Assembly: GCA_029582265.1 (NCBI GenBank)
Contig: CM055833.1
Location: 31,586,288 to 31,650,287 of the forward strand
Origin: Zoroaster sp. YZ-2022
Taxonomy: Eukaryota > Echinodermata > Asteroidea > Forcipulatida > Zoroasteridae
Length of the DNA: 64,000 nucleotides
Direction: 5' to 3'
Positions 52,801 to 57,242 of the stretch are shown one piece after another. Numbering within the stretch: position 1 is the stretch's first letter; each line of letters opens with the position of its first letter. The translations under genes and the position numbers were made by a program. Below the pieces are notes generated by a model that searched no databases, was not told where the DNA came from, and saw nothing but the letters and a program-made list of their open reading frames with translations.

Positions 52801-55285
52801 GTCTCCAAAATGCTGCAAAAAAAAGAACTGCTAAGTACACAATGCTTTTTGTGTGCATGCCTCAAAATATTGCATACTGTACACAATAATGGTACATGGA
52901 TACCCCAAAATGCCCCTGGGTATGGGACAAAAACCAAACTGTTTTGATCGTCACACAGTACGTGTATACCACAAGTTACTGCACTGGTTTATTTCAAGTT
53001 AGCCTTGCAATGAAACAAAGCAGGTGGCTGCTTCAGTTTACCTCATCTCTCTGAAGAGCCTTGGGCTATGCCATTAATCTTTAGATAAGAAAGTGTGTAC
53101 CACAATATGTCCCAGTTGAGACATTTTGAAGTATGGGTCCACTTTGTAAAGAACAACACTGATAATAGGAGGGTTCAATTAATCCTCAATCAAAAATATA
53201 GCGCACCTTTCTGGCAAATTCTGTCCGACATGATTTTAAACACTTTTGAAACAAGCCCAGTTGAGATACAGGTGAGATATTTATGTATCGTCCATGTACG
53301 TAATTCACCGCACTCGTGAAATGACGCACTTACCTTTGGCTTAGCATTTCTCGGAAAACTTACAAAACTATGGTGTATTAATGGTTGCATAAACTTATCC
53401 AAGTCATACTTGTTACAAAAATAAAAATCACAGTGGAAAGTTAGTGCTTGTGAAAGTGGAAAAAGTTGTTTAACCACTGATTTTACTAGATACAAATAGT
53501 AAGGGATTTACATGACCTCAATTTTTTTTCACGAACACCTGTGATTTTATTGTTCTATGCCCTCAACGAGCTGTTGTCTGTGGAAACCAAAAGATATGAA
53601 TGCTTTGCATTTGCAATGATTTTTTAAAGAAATACTGATCCTCAAAATGGACATTCCTTATAGAAGAAGTGAACGAAGACTACTTAATTCGTTGGTGTTT
53701 ATTTCGTCGGCAGTGGAAAATTATTGAGAAAATGAAACATTAATATCATGGTTATGAAAAGAAATCTTTTATTTGACAAAATGTTAACAGAATTTTTACA
53801 CATTTCAAAGTTTTAAAGTACTTTTTGCAAAAATTTTAACCACCTTCCATTTTATTGGTCTTTCAAGAATATTGATTAAAAGTATTGAGAGCTTCTCCAA
53901 ATTATACCATTTTCTTTTAAAAATCTAAAACAATATTTTTATTTTCAAGATTAAAAACAATTTTACAACCATCTGGAATAAGATGAAACATGATTCAACT
54001 GTTTTTCTTCTTGGGTACATTTTCTGTGCGCCCATCAACTTTAACAGTTTGGGGGTGAGTCATTATACCAACATCAATTTTTTGATGACCACATTTCTGT
54101 GCGTCTCAAAAAACGGCATTCAAGACGTCCACGCATATGATCATGCATTGAAATTCAGCATTTTACAAGAGAATCCTTCACTGAAACAAACTGAAATGCC
54201 AAACTGCTAATTTCATTTGTAAGATACTGTCCAGTTGATTATATAACCTTAGGTGCGTCATTTATGATTTAGGGTAAATTGATGATAATGTTATAGCTTA
54301 AATCATGGGGATTTTAAGGAAGGAAGGAATCATAGATTTTCTATAGGTCTACAACTTGCTAACAATATATATTGTAAGTGGAGACTGTGATTCTGTAATG
54401 TGAATGTGATGTTCCTATATACTCAAACATCAATGATTCTGAGGAAGTTGGACAAGATCAAGTCTCTTGGGCCTTGGCTTTAGGAAATAATGTCGTATCC
54501 AACCGCCACTTTTTAAAGTTTTTTAAAATAATTTTTGCAACCACTAACCAGTTAAAAAATGATTCTATCAATATTTGGTTGTACAGAAAGTGAAAACTAT
54601 CTTTAAAATCCACTTTTATGATGGTTTTTGGACTTTATTTCCCTTCTAAAAAATCCTCCCCTTCAGAAAATAAAACTACGGATCCTATTATTTATAGGCC
54701 CTAGTTGCCACTGCGCATGTACAATGACCGTGTTGGTCACTAACGGGGAGTTGACAAGATCAGACTGATATGACTGAGGAAGTCATCGTATACCAAAAAT
54801 GCCTGATTTTTCATGAAATAAATATCCTGAAATAATTTGTATAGGCCTATGTCCATCATCATCCATATGTTCTCCACCTTACTGGGTAGGCCTAACGTTA
54901 GGTAAGAATAAGATTACATTTTATAATAAATTGGTTATATTGAATGAGAAAAAGTGGCGGTCGGATACGACATTCTACCCGGCCTTTATTTAATTTCATA
55001 ATGTATGACACAGGCCTACAATCAGTTCAGCAAAATACATAATATTAATAATTTATATACCTAACGAAAATTAAACACGGACCAACTTAGTGTCGGAAAA
55101 GCAATCCCAACCCAAAGGCTGATGTATTTTACATTGCAGTTCTTGGTTGTTTACCGTTGCTAGAGAGCAAGGCAAGCGACTTTATTTGCTCCCAGTTTTT
55201 GCCTTGTCACGCCACAAACGAATTCAAGTCGATGAAAATGTGAATCATAAACTGGAAAATCATTTTAGAGAGGTCTTACCTTCAT
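10997..55285 (-). CDS. WDR19: WDR19/IFT144, intraflagellar transport complex A subunit (whole gene, 31 coding exons)
   Basis: Complete orthologue of WDR19 (IFT144), a core subunit of IFT-A, which drives retrograde transport in cilia and brings membrane proteins into the cilium. Spliced on the minus strand, the exons listed below give 4038 bases, 1345 residues plus stop, against about 1342 in human. Residues 1-380 form the first WD40 block (for example [39 protein letters not shown]). Residues 380-600 form a second beta-propeller region ([23 protein letters not shown]). Residues 640-1200 form the helical TPR-like region ([52 protein letters not shown]). The C terminus has CxxC zinc-binding blocks (CPYC..CPEC, CCPNC, CPMC). 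All 30 splice phases are consistent and no exon holds a stop. Introns are up to about 5 kb and filled with transposons. Confidence in identity is very high; the 5' and 3' untranslated ends are not determined. Confidence 0.97.
11515..11657. repeat. GC-rich imperfect inverted repeat with CRE-like sites
   Basis: GAAGATCTGACGTCACGCTT at 11517 is mirrored by GCATGACGTCAGATCTTC near 11640-11657. The loop holds AACATGGCGGCCGC. It stands out from the AT-rich intron. It could be a MITE or a regulatory palindrome. Confidence 0.55.
12270..12411 (+). other. Possible unrecognised plus-strand exon inside a WDR19 intron
   Basis: A 142-base GC-rich block is open in one frame, reading [20 protein letters not shown] and [20 protein letters not shown]. 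It is bounded by an AG acceptor (GGGTTGCAG) and a GT donor (GATGCAG then GTAAAT). No neighbouring exon or start is evident. It may be a transposon-derived or antisense exon, or chance. Confidence 0.3.
12891..13836. mobile_element. Harbinger-type non-autonomous DNA transposon
   Basis: Long inverted ends start GGGGCCGTTCACAATTGTCA and end with the complement, flanked by TTA on both sides (12888-12890, 13837-13839). A 3-bp TTA/TAA duplication and this type of end fit PIF/Harbinger. Inside are three tandem units of about 60 bases (CGATATGTTTTCTCGCCCGT) at 12960-13127. No transposase frame. Confidence 0.82.
13913..14117. mobile_element. TTAA-flanked MITE (CCAGTTCGCG family), copy 1
   Basis: Flanked by TTAA at 13909-13912 and 14118-14121. 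Ends CCAGTTCGCGTCG and CGACGCGAACTGG are perfect complements. Interior shared with 16144-16397. Confidence 0.85.
14764..15890 (-). pseudogene. CR1/Jockey-type LINE, reverse transcriptase C-terminal fragment and 3' tail
   Basis: The 228-codon frame at 15198-15884 reads [55 protein letters not shown] and [13 protein letters not shown], the usual C-terminal block of LINE reverse transcriptases. The tail (CCCTGGGTAAATAAATG on the minus strand) is at 14777-14810. The 5' part is absent. A related tail lies at 24596-24680. Confidence 0.85.
16144..16397. mobile_element. TTAA-flanked MITE (CCAGTTCGCG family), copy 2, reverse orientation
   Basis: TTAA at 16140-16143 and 16398-16401; ends CCAGTTCGCACCGG and CGACGCGAACTGG. 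Internal GGCTCGTTGCCACGTCGACC corresponds to the first copy read backwards. Confidence 0.85.
16452..16528 (-). CDS. WDR19: WDR19 exon 30 (residues 1282-1307)
   Basis: Reads [20 protein letters not shown] and HSEFT; matches [20 protein letters not shown] of human. Acceptor ccag, donor GTATGC; ends in phase 2. Confidence 0.95.
16600..17000 (-). repeat. Tandem exon-like copies of WDR19 exon 29
   Basis: Copies of the [23 protein letters not shown] stretch appear at about 16771-16860 and 16887-16990. These are offset by 116 and 131 bases from each other and from the functional exon at 16995-17118. The 16860 copy keeps the donor GTGAGT; the left copy has lost it. A more decayed fourth copy at 16600-16735 reads [10 protein letters not shown] in one frame and has a stop in another. 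Each copy brings part of the following intron with it. Confidence 0.85.
16995..17118 (-). CDS. WDR19: WDR19 exon 29 (residues 1240-1281), first zinc-binding block; amplified downstream
   Basis: Reads [20 protein letters not shown] and [20 protein letters not shown], with the CxxC...CxxC pair. Acceptor ttgcag, donor GTGAGT. Exon-like copies follow at 16600-16990 (separate entry); this right-most copy alone carries the acceptor and the N-terminal half. Confidence 0.95.
17119..18430. other. WDR19 intron 28 right part, no feature seen except an AT-rich LINE-like tail
   Basis: No coding signal. Near 18265-18350 a stretch with TTCAATTCAATTTTAATATC looks like a LINE 3' tail but is too short to classify. 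Confidence 0.45.
18432..18659. mobile_element. MITE with 26-bp perfect inverted ends, copy 1
   Basis: Starts CATAACAGCAAAAGAAACGT and ends with the exact complement. Interior shared with 61499-61716 (ATTGTGTTCGTGTTACACT, CATACTCATAATATTCTTCA). No coding capacity. Confidence 0.87.
18829..19303. mobile_element. AAAGGGACA-type MITE, copy 2, split by a Tc1-type MITE
   Basis: Left part 18829-18890 and right part 19151-19303 together match the uninterrupted copies at 9203 and 51787. The Tc1-type MITE at 18893-19148 sits between them. Confidence 0.78.
18893..19148. mobile_element. Tc1-type MITE, copy 2 (reverse orientation)
   Basis: Inverted ends CACTCACTGGCCATAAGTAT and AAAAGTATTGC complement, TA on both sides. 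Same interior as 10412-10640 read on the other strand. Confidence 0.88.
19756..19843. mobile_element. Micro-MITE (CCCTAACTCCCTAG), copy 1
   Basis: 88 bases with ends CCCTAACTCCCTAG and the complement, followed by TTAA. The left flank is TTCA, so the duplication is imperfect. Matches 47475-47556. Confidence 0.7.
20950..21085 (+). mobile_element. 3' tail fragment of the L2-like LINE
   Basis: Contains CTATGCTATCATTGTATATT and CACCCAGCAGGGTGGATATG as in 5940-6050, ending in (ATT)n. The reverse transcriptase part is absent. Confidence 0.75.
21338..21695. repeat. AAT/AGT trinucleotide microsatellite
   Basis: About 360 bases of AAT and AGT triplets with AGAAAT interruptions. The long Tyr-rich frame across it is an artefact of the repeat. 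Confidence 0.97.
21852..22002 (-). CDS. WDR19: WDR19 exon 28 (residues 1190-1240)
   Basis: Reads [40 protein letters not shown] and [10 protein letters not shown]. Donor GTAAGG; ends in phase 2. Confidence 0.97.
23157..23238 (-). CDS. WDR19: WDR19 exon 27 (residues 1163-1190)
   Basis: Reads [20 protein letters not shown] and NISKFPA. Donor GTAAGT; ends in phase 1. Confidence 0.97.
23311..23737. mobile_element. hAT-like MITE with CTAAGCTTGGGCAATA ends
   Basis: Ends CTAAGCTTGGGCAATA and TATTGCCCAAGCTTAG are perfect complements. ATATCGCGATA-like palindromes lie inside both ends. Flanks GTTTGACC and GTTTGATA look like an imperfect 8-bp duplication. Confidence 0.75.
23878..24090. repeat. Dispersed repeat with TTTCGATCA...GTCTTCAG core
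   Basis: Contains TTCTGAAAAGAACTGG, ACTTGACATTTCGATCAAT, CGTCTTCAGGAG and GCATGGTGAAAAGGATAAGT. Related copies are at 24840-24960, 26865-26935, 39150-39210, 46955-47125, 55735-55885 and 56225-56395. The GAAACGTCGAGTT core resembles sequences after PLE coding regions, but I cannot confirm this. Confidence 0.6.
24426..24550 (-). CDS. WDR19: WDR19 exon 26 (residues 1121-1162)
   Basis: Reads [20 protein letters not shown] and [20 protein letters not shown]. Donor GTACGC; ends in phase 0. Confidence 0.97.
25046..25220 (-). CDS. WDR19: WDR19 exon 25 (residues 1063-1121)
   Basis: Reads [40 protein letters not shown] and [19 protein letters not shown]. Donor GTAGTA; ends in phase 1. Confidence 0.97.
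25585..26640 (-). pseudogene. LINE reverse transcriptase C-terminal fragment with frameshift
   Basis: Two frames overlap at 26421-26427: [20 protein letters not shown] and [20 protein letters not shown], then [20 protein letters not shown] and [15 protein letters not shown]. Together they form the end of a CR1/Nimb-like reverse transcriptase, broken by a frameshift. The 3' tail TTCAATTCAATTC is at 25585-25615. Confidence 0.82.
26971..27152 (-). CDS. WDR19: WDR19 exon 24 (residues 1002-1062)
   Basis: Reads [40 protein letters not shown] and AVEMAIET. Acceptor ttcaccag, donor GTAAGG; ends in phase 0. Confidence 0.97.
27273..27627 (+). mobile_element. tRNA-derived SINE, copy 2
   Basis: Same structure as 4561-4934 and nearly identical over its length, ending in (ATT)n. 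Starts GTGTCGTGGCCGAGCGG. Confidence 0.9.
28216..28560 (+). mobile_element. Mosaic SINE: same tRNA head, different body
   Basis: The first 125 bases match the SINE head (GTGTCGTGGCCGAGCGG, AACCATAATTGCTT). At 28338 it changes to another body (GGGGCAGAGGCAGTTTAACA ... GGGGCGAATTTGCGTTTAAA) with an AAATTAAA tail instead of (ATT)n. Confidence 0.8.
28774..28820. repeat. (GAT)n microsatellite
   Basis: About 15 GAT/ATG units. Confidence 0.95.
29435..29667. mobile_element. TTAA-flanked MITE (CCCTAACCCC type), copy 1
   Basis: TTAA at 29431-29434 and 29668-29671; ends CCATAACCACCC and GGGGGTTAGGG. A partial copy with the same interior (GGAAACTGGTA, TGCATGGTGCATTTTGAAGA) is at 51297-51533. Confidence 0.75.
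29886..30010 (-). CDS. WDR19: WDR19 exon 23 (residues 960-1002)
   Basis: Reads [20 protein letters not shown] and [20 protein letters not shown]. Acceptor ttctag, donor GTACGT; ends in phase 1. Confidence 0.97.
30081..30390. mobile_element. TTAA-type MITE (CCCTCCTACT family), copy 2
   Basis: Ends CCCTCCTACTATAGCTGC and AGTAGGAGGG, with TTAA on the right and TCAA on the left. Interior repeats GTCAAAATCAGTCAACTG-like units. It lies 71 bases upstream of the acceptor of exon 23. Confidence 0.75.
30490..30579 (-). CDS. WDR19: WDR19 exon 22 (residues 930-960), followed by a GC donor
   Basis: Reads [20 protein letters not shown] and [10 protein letters not shown]. The next exon must join after GTAGCAAG, and the intron there begins GCAAGA, so this is a GC-AG intron. 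No GT in the right phase is nearby. Confidence 0.93.
30969..31109 (-). CDS. WDR19: WDR19 exon 21 (residues 883-930)
   Basis: Reads [40 protein letters not shown] and DWDNVIR. Donor GTAGTT; ends in phase 2. Confidence 0.97.
31333..31585. repeat. 12-bp minisatellite (ATGAACATCACA-like)
   Basis: About 20 diverged copies of ATGAACATCATA/ATGAACATTATA directly adjoining the donor side of exon 20. Confidence 0.92.
31600..31829 (-). CDS. WDR19: WDR19 exon 20 (residues 807-883)
   Basis: Reads [60 protein letters not shown] and [14 protein letters not shown]. Among the most conserved parts of the family. Donor GTGGGT; ends in phase 2. Confidence 0.97.
32046..32222. repeat. 22-bp tandem repeat, 8 copies
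   Basis: Unit AATGCAGCAGTCAATTCATA plus AG repeated eight times without spacers and almost without change. Confidence 0.96.
32222..32590 (+). pseudogene. LINE 3' end fragment
   Basis: Short frame ends [20 protein letters not shown] and [18 protein letters not shown], like the last residues of LINE ORF2. It is followed by an AATAAATC tail of AAATC units at 32553-32588. Confidence 0.6.
32672..32729 (-). CDS. WDR19: WDR19 exon 19 (residues 787-806)
   Basis: 58 bases coding [19 protein letters not shown], a TPR helix pair shared with vertebrates ([20 protein letters not shown]). Donor GTAAGG; ends in phase 0. Confidence 0.96.
33111..34287. mobile_element. TTAA-flanked MITE (CCCCTTGCGTACGG ends) split by a mariner element
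   Basis: TTAA at 33107-33110 and 34288-34291. Ends CCCCTTGCGTACGG and CCGTACACAAGGGG are inverted. The mariner element at 33287-34059 lies inside. Confidence 0.72.
33287..34059 (-). mobile_element. Deleted mariner (DD41D-like) element with about 210-bp inverted ends
   Basis: TA on both sides; ends CAGGGTGTCCCAGAAAAAAG and complement. The minus-strand frame 33591-33899 reads [20 protein letters not shown] and [20 protein letters not shown], the C-terminal end of a mariner-superfamily transposase with the third catalytic Asp. The inverted ends extend into transposase sequence, so the left arm carries a reversed piece of the gene. Confidence 0.85.
34372..34481 (-). CDS. WDR19: WDR19 exon 18 (residues 751-787)
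   Basis: Reads [20 protein letters not shown] and [16 protein letters not shown]. Donor GTAAGT; ends in phase 2. Confidence 0.96.
34967..35077 (-). CDS. WDR19: WDR19 exon 17 (residues 714-750)
   Basis: 37 codons reading [20 protein letters not shown] and [17 protein letters not shown]. Phase 0 at both ends, donor GTAGGT. Confidence 0.96.
35335..35625 (+). mobile_element. Degraded SINE copy lacking the first part of its head
   Basis: Begins near the B box (GGTTCAAATCC) and keeps CCATAATTGCTTCTCTCCAC, CTATATACTCCCCAGGGAGC and a final ATTATTATTA. Confidence 0.75.
35651..35712 (-). CDS. WDR19: WDR19 exon 16 (residues 693-713)
   Basis: Short 62-base exon reading [20 protein letters not shown], equal to [20 protein letters not shown] of human. 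Donor GTAAGT; ends in phase 0. Confidence 0.95.
36190..36325 (-). CDS. WDR19: WDR19 exon 15 (residues 648-693)
   Basis: Reads [20 protein letters not shown] and [20 protein letters not shown]. First helical (TPR-like) unit. Donor GTAGGT; ends in phase 1. Confidence 0.95.
36838..37004 (-). CDS. WDR19: WDR19 exon 14 (residues 592-647)
   Basis: Reads [20 protein letters not shown] and [20 protein letters not shown], ending LQPVD. Donor GTAAGC; ends in phase 0. Confidence 0.95.
37290..37430 (+). repeat. 15-bp tandem repeat followed by LINE-like 3' tail
   Basis: Four copies of TGTTGTTTACTATGT, then AATAAAATAGAATAAAATAA, a tail typical of LINE 3' ends. No reverse transcriptase remains. Confidence 0.6.
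37770..37917 (-). CDS. WDR19: WDR19 exon 13 (residues 543-592)
   Basis: Reads [40 protein letters not shown] and SRETVRG. End of the second propeller. Donor GTGGGT; ends in phase 1. Confidence 0.96.
38311..38460 (-). CDS. WDR19: WDR19 exon 12 (residues 493-542)
   Basis: Exactly 50 codons. Reads [40 protein letters not shown] and FVYNP. Donor GTAAGG. Confidence 0.96.
38943..39062 (-). CDS. WDR19: WDR19 exon 11 (residues 453-492)
   Basis: Reads [20 protein letters not shown] and [13 protein letters not shown]. The motif EERETRLFP is shared with vertebrate WDR19. Phase 0 at both ends, donor GTGAGT. Confidence 0.95.
39630..39736 (-). CDS. WDR19: WDR19 exon 10 (residues 417-452)
   Basis: Reads [20 protein letters not shown] and [15 protein letters not shown]. 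Donor GTATGT; ends in phase 0. Confidence 0.95.
39780..41380. other. WDR19 intron 9 left part, no feature seen
   Basis: AT-rich, no coding signal and no repeat family recognised. Confidence 0.5.
41385..41740. repeat. Three-copy tandem repeat of about 120 bp
   Basis: Units contain GAATACATGGCCTACAAAGG, GCACTTGGGTTGAATTTGGC and TCTAACCCTAGCCCCTCC. Copies differ by a few bases. Confidence 0.92.
41962..42076 (-). CDS. WDR19: WDR19 exon 9 (residues 379-417)
   Basis: Reads [20 protein letters not shown] and [19 protein letters not shown]. Matches [20 protein letters not shown] of the vertebrate protein. Donor GTAATT; ends in phase 1. Confidence 0.96.
42940..43749. mobile_element. hAT-like MITE expanded by an internal minisatellite
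   Basis: Ends CAGGGGTGTGA and TCACAGACCTG are inverted. Sequence outside the minisatellite matches the short copy at 46373-46634 (GACTCTCCAC, CTAGAGGTTTGGACACAATA). Confidence 0.78.
42980..43559. repeat. 58-bp minisatellite, 10 copies
   Basis: Unit begins GGGTAGCGGACCTGGGTCTC and contains GGACAAAGCCCCCTGAACCT. Nearly identical copies; units 8 and 9 carry GGACCTCCAG instead of GAACCTCCTG. Confidence 0.96.
44545..45282 (-). pseudogene. CR1/L2-type LINE, reverse transcriptase C-terminal fragment
   Basis: Frame 44788-45282 reads [39 protein letters not shown] and [20 protein letters not shown]. Stop at 44788-44790, then a tail to about 44545. The 5' part is missing. Confidence 0.85.
45352..45595 (-). 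CDS. WDR19: WDR19 exon 8 (residues 297-378)
   Basis: Longest coding exon, 244 bases. Reads [60 protein letters not shown] and LLEVTVVN. Ends the first WD40 block. Acceptor cccag, donor GTATTT. Confidence 0.96.
45748..46012 (+). mobile_element. tRNA-derived SINE, copy with GGGACGTAAAGCCG body
   Basis: Same head (GTGTCGTGGCCGAGCGG, GGTTCGAGCCC) and same tail (GCGCCTTGAGCACCACTTAG, (ATT)n). The middle is GGATGGGACGTAAAGCCGTA, GGTCCCGTGTGTTGTGTAA instead of the longer body. Confidence 0.88.
46373..46634. mobile_element. hAT-like MITE, short copy
   Basis: Ends CAGTGGTGTGATTT and AAATCACAGGCCTG with CTTAAAT on both sides. One copy only of the 58-bp internal unit. Confidence 0.8.
46693..46746. repeat. 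Interstitial telomere-type repeat, nine copies of TAACCC
   Basis: 54 bases of perfect TAACCC repeats (TTAGGG on the minus strand) inside WDR19 intron 7. Confidence 0.97.
46955..47125. repeat. Dispersed repeat with GATCGAAACGTCGAGTTG core
   Basis: Best-preserved copy with TCCTGAGGACGATCAGAGCA, GATCGAAACGTCGAGTTG, CAGTTCTTTTCAGAAC and ACATGGTGTCACCGCAATTA. Confidence 0.75.
47204..47377 (-). CDS. WDR19: WDR19 exon 7 (residues 239-297)
   Basis: Reads [40 protein letters not shown] and CGDNC across the next junction. WD40 region, very close to vertebrate WDR19. Donor GTAATA; ends in phase 2. Confidence 0.96.
47475..47556. mobile_element. Micro-MITE (CCCTAACTCCCTAG), copy 2, TTAA-flanked
   Basis: 82 bases, TTAA at 47471-47474 and 47557-47560, perfect 14-bp inverted ends. 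Confidence 0.82.
47894..48359 (-). repeat. Four-copy tandem array made from the 3' end of WDR19 exon 6
   Basis: The motif GGTACC (exon-intron junction) recurs at 47894, 48010, 48126 and 48242, an exact 116-bp period. Each unit contains the last 44 bases of exon 6 (coding the end of [15 protein letters not shown]), the donor GTACCT and about 65 bases of intron. Only the right-most copy is joined to the full exon. The three extra copies are preceded by a pyrimidine-rich stretch and AG, so they resemble small exons. Splicing one in would read TG|C TAG and stop the protein. Confidence 0.92.
48247..48359 (-). CDS. WDR19: WDR19 exon 6 (residues 202-239), source of a downstream tandem array
   Basis: Reads [20 protein letters not shown] then [15 protein letters not shown]. 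Donor GTACCT, ends in phase 2. The last 44 bases and the donor are repeated three more times in the following intron with a 116-bp period (see the tandem repeat entry). Confidence 0.95.
48653..48733 (-). CDS. WDR19: WDR19 exon 5 (residues 175-201)
   Basis: Codes for 27 residues from [16 protein letters not shown] to NAAGDTT, matching the less conserved linker of vertebrate WDR19 (MQFFLMKMDDRTSAAES). Donor GTGAGT; phase 0 at both ends. Confidence 0.9.
48910..49051. repeat. Long hairpin, arms of about 62 bases, 15-base loop
   Basis: ATTGAGTTCTTGTGGGTACA ... GATGGCTCTGAGAA is followed after GAGCCGGTTGGTTTG by its near-perfect complement. Lies in the intron between WDR19 exons 4 and 5. Confidence 0.93.
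49387..49646. mobile_element. TTAA-flanked MITE (CCCTCCTACT family), copy 3
   Basis: TTAA at 49383-49386 and 49647-49650. Interior like 30081-30390 but in reverse orientation. Confidence 0.82.
49963..50095 (-). CDS. WDR19: WDR19 exon 4 (residues 130-174)
   Basis: Reads [20 protein letters not shown] and [20 protein letters not shown], ending in TIKQ. WD40 region. Acceptor cctcag, donor GTATTA; ends in phase 0. Confidence 0.96.
50236..50385. repeat. Inverted-repeat element with AAAATAGTAGTTATTGGCC ends
   Basis: AAAATAGTAGTTATTGGCCG at 50240 is mirrored by GGCCAATAACTACTATTT near 50380. A TATATATG tract lies between the arms. Confidence 0.7.
50831..51055 (-). CDS. WDR19: WDR19 exon 3 (residues 55-130)
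   Basis: Contains [49 protein letters not shown] and NHQTSR, WD40 blades two and three. Acceptor gctacag, donor GTAATT; ends in phase 2. Confidence 0.96.
51297..51533. mobile_element. TTAA-type MITE (CCCTAACCCC type), partial copy 2
   Basis: Right end GGGGTTAGGG followed by TTAA; interior as 29435-29667. The left end is missing. Confidence 0.65.
51591..51748 (-). CDS. WDR19: WDR19 exon 2 (residues 3-55)
   Basis: Reads [20 protein letters not shown] and on to [15 protein letters not shown], the first WD40 blade. Acceptor ccctag, donor GTGAGT; ends in phase 2. Confidence 0.95.
51787..52006. mobile_element. AAAGGGACA-type MITE, copy 3
   Basis: Ends TTAAAGGGCCAATATCGTCA and TGACGATATTGTCCCTTTAA are near-perfect complements; both outer tetramers are TTAA. 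Confidence 0.8.
52007..55279. other. WDR19 intron 1 interior, no gene seen
   Basis: AT-rich with no coding character. An X-box-like site is at 55156-55171. No conserved block stands out by eye. Confidence 0.5.
55280..55285 (-). CDS. WDR19: WDR19 coding exon 1 (Met-Lys only)
   Basis: Coding part is ATGAAG followed directly by the donor GTAAGA. It joins in phase 0 to exon 2, giving [11 protein letters not shown], which matches the start of vertebrate WDR19 (MKRIFSLLEKT). It is too short for any ORF search, so the call rests on the exact M-K plus donor match 3.5 kb upstream of exon 2. The exon continues as 5'UTR to the right. Confidence 0.8.
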
Positions 55286-55480
55286 GTTGTATGTTCAAAT
55301 GTTTGTTTTTATTAATGACGTTTGATCATGACTTTGACAAATGACAGTAACGTTCACATCCAGCTCGCTGCAAGTATGTGTTCCCACCATGCATTGCGAA
55401 AGTCTATTAATGCTTTGGCCATTAAAAATAAATATTCTGTTTACGGTCGGGGTTCAGCTTAAAAATGTATGTGAGTAGAT
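55286..55480 (-). promoter_or_regulatory. Putative WDR19 5'UTR and promoter region
   Basis: Lies directly upstream of the WDR19 start codon. It holds several ATTAATG/TAAATA tracts but no motif I can name with certainty. An X-box-like imperfect palindrome sits at 55156-55171, about 110 bases inside intron 1. Ciliary genes are often controlled by RFX factors through such sites, but the spacing here is poor. Confidence 0.35.
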
Positions 55481-55734
55481 GCACAACAGGACGGGCGGTT
55501 GAATTGAATCCCCAGTCCCGAATTCCCCCTCTCAACAGACATATCCCCTTCCCCATACCATACTTATCTTCCTGTCTTTGGCAACACGTATAAATTAAGG
55601 AGTGGGGAAAAGAAGAGGGCCGACTTCATTAAAACAAAACAAAATCGTTTTTCATTGTTTTCTCAAAACTGACGTCAGCTCAGTCCTTTTTAATTGTGAT
55701 GAACAATCCACACGTTAGTTTTTCATAATACAAG

Positions 55735-56395
55735 CTTTGCATGGTGAAAAGGATCAGTAAAGACGGCATGTTTGCGGTGACACCACTGATGTAAGAATTG
55801 TCTTTTCAGTTTGAGTGGTTCTGAAAGGAACCATGTTGGTAACAACTCGACGTTTCGATTAGTATGCTCAGACCGTCTTCAGGATATATTTCTTGAAAAT
55901 GAGAGGGTTGCCAAATACCAAAGTTGTACCTTCGTTTTAAGCATAATTTTAGAGAAAAAACATTTTAGTGCAGTAATTCATAAAATTATATGATTATTCT
56001 TCAGTAGTATTTTTTTTTTTAATGAAATGCTAAAGGAGTTTTCCTTTCAAATTAGCTCATAGTCTTGGGGCCTATTACAATTTATGAACATGATCCAGAT
56101 TGTTACACTTAAAAAAATTTGTGAGTCCAGTACGTGAATAGTGTTATATCTGCATTTGCAGTTCACAGGGGGAGCATATACCCTCTTTTTATCGCTAAGC
56201 ATGTAAACATACCAAAAGTTAGGTAAAACCTGTAGCTTTGCATGGTGAAGAGGATATTAAGTAAGATTAATTGCGGAGTGACACCATGTGAAGACGATCA
56301 GAGCACACTGATCGAAACGTCGAGTTGTAACCTCCAGTTCTTTTCAGAACTAATTACTACTCAATAGAGAACATGGTGTCACCGCAATTAGTCTT
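55735..56395. repeat. Two head-to-head copies of the GAAACGTCGAGTTG dispersed repeat
   Basis: 55735-55885 runs CTTTGCATGGTGAAAAGGAT to CAACTCGACGTTTCGATTAG; 56225-56395 holds CTTTGCATGGTGAAGAGGAT and GATCGAAACGTCGAGTTG. This suggests an inverted pair around a 340-base centre. Confidence 0.55.
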
Positions 56396-57242
56396 ACTAA
56401 GTTATACCAACAGTTTTTAGGCAGTGTGGCCCTTTTTTGCACATATCCCCCCCCCCCCCCGGAAGACCCTGGATTCGCGCCTCTGTATGGTGATTATACT
56501 GAAGCCAAATTCTCAGCTCATTATCAGCACAGAGCTAGAGGCACTGATGTTTTTCAGAAATATACTGGTGCTCTATAGAAAACGGTTTGGATCAATAGAG
56601 GTAATTTCATGCTACACTTTCTCCAATGTTCACTGTATGCCCGTAAATACTGCCGTGTGTATATCACAGTGCGAGACGGATACAAATTCTAGAACATACA
56701 TGTAATCAGTTCTTGATATTATCCGAGTGACATTTCAACATTCAATTCTCTTGCTAATGCAAAGAAAAATTACAGTACATGATGGCAAGGTCTAAATAAT
56801 AATTGTTCTTATATGCCGTTAGGAATAATAATAAATAAACCAACCTCATTTGAAGAAGAAAAAATCATGTGAAAAAAAGAGCAATGAACAAAATAATGCC
56901 TTGTATTGACGTCACGTTATCAATTTACTGCACTTCAGTCAACCTTAATAATAATCACGCATTGTATTATTTCTGTCCCGAAGTCGACTGGTGAAACACC
57001 TTACGTGTCGGCGTTTTGTAATAAATGAAGGGGAGATAAATATTGACACAAATGCTTACATGAGTATGCTGAAAGGGCCAGTTTAAACAAGTATCGTTTT
57101 GTGACTTAAACAGGGCGGATTTTATATTCCTATATAGTGAGGAAAAATAACCAAACCATAATGTCGACTTGTCGTGTTAGCGCACGAAAACCAGGCCAAT
57201 AATTATACTTTAGACAAACATGTGAATTTTTTTTCGGTCGGC
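56396..57242. other. Intergenic stretch, no gene seen
   Basis: No recognisable feature apart from a C-run at 56446-56460. Confidence 0.5.
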
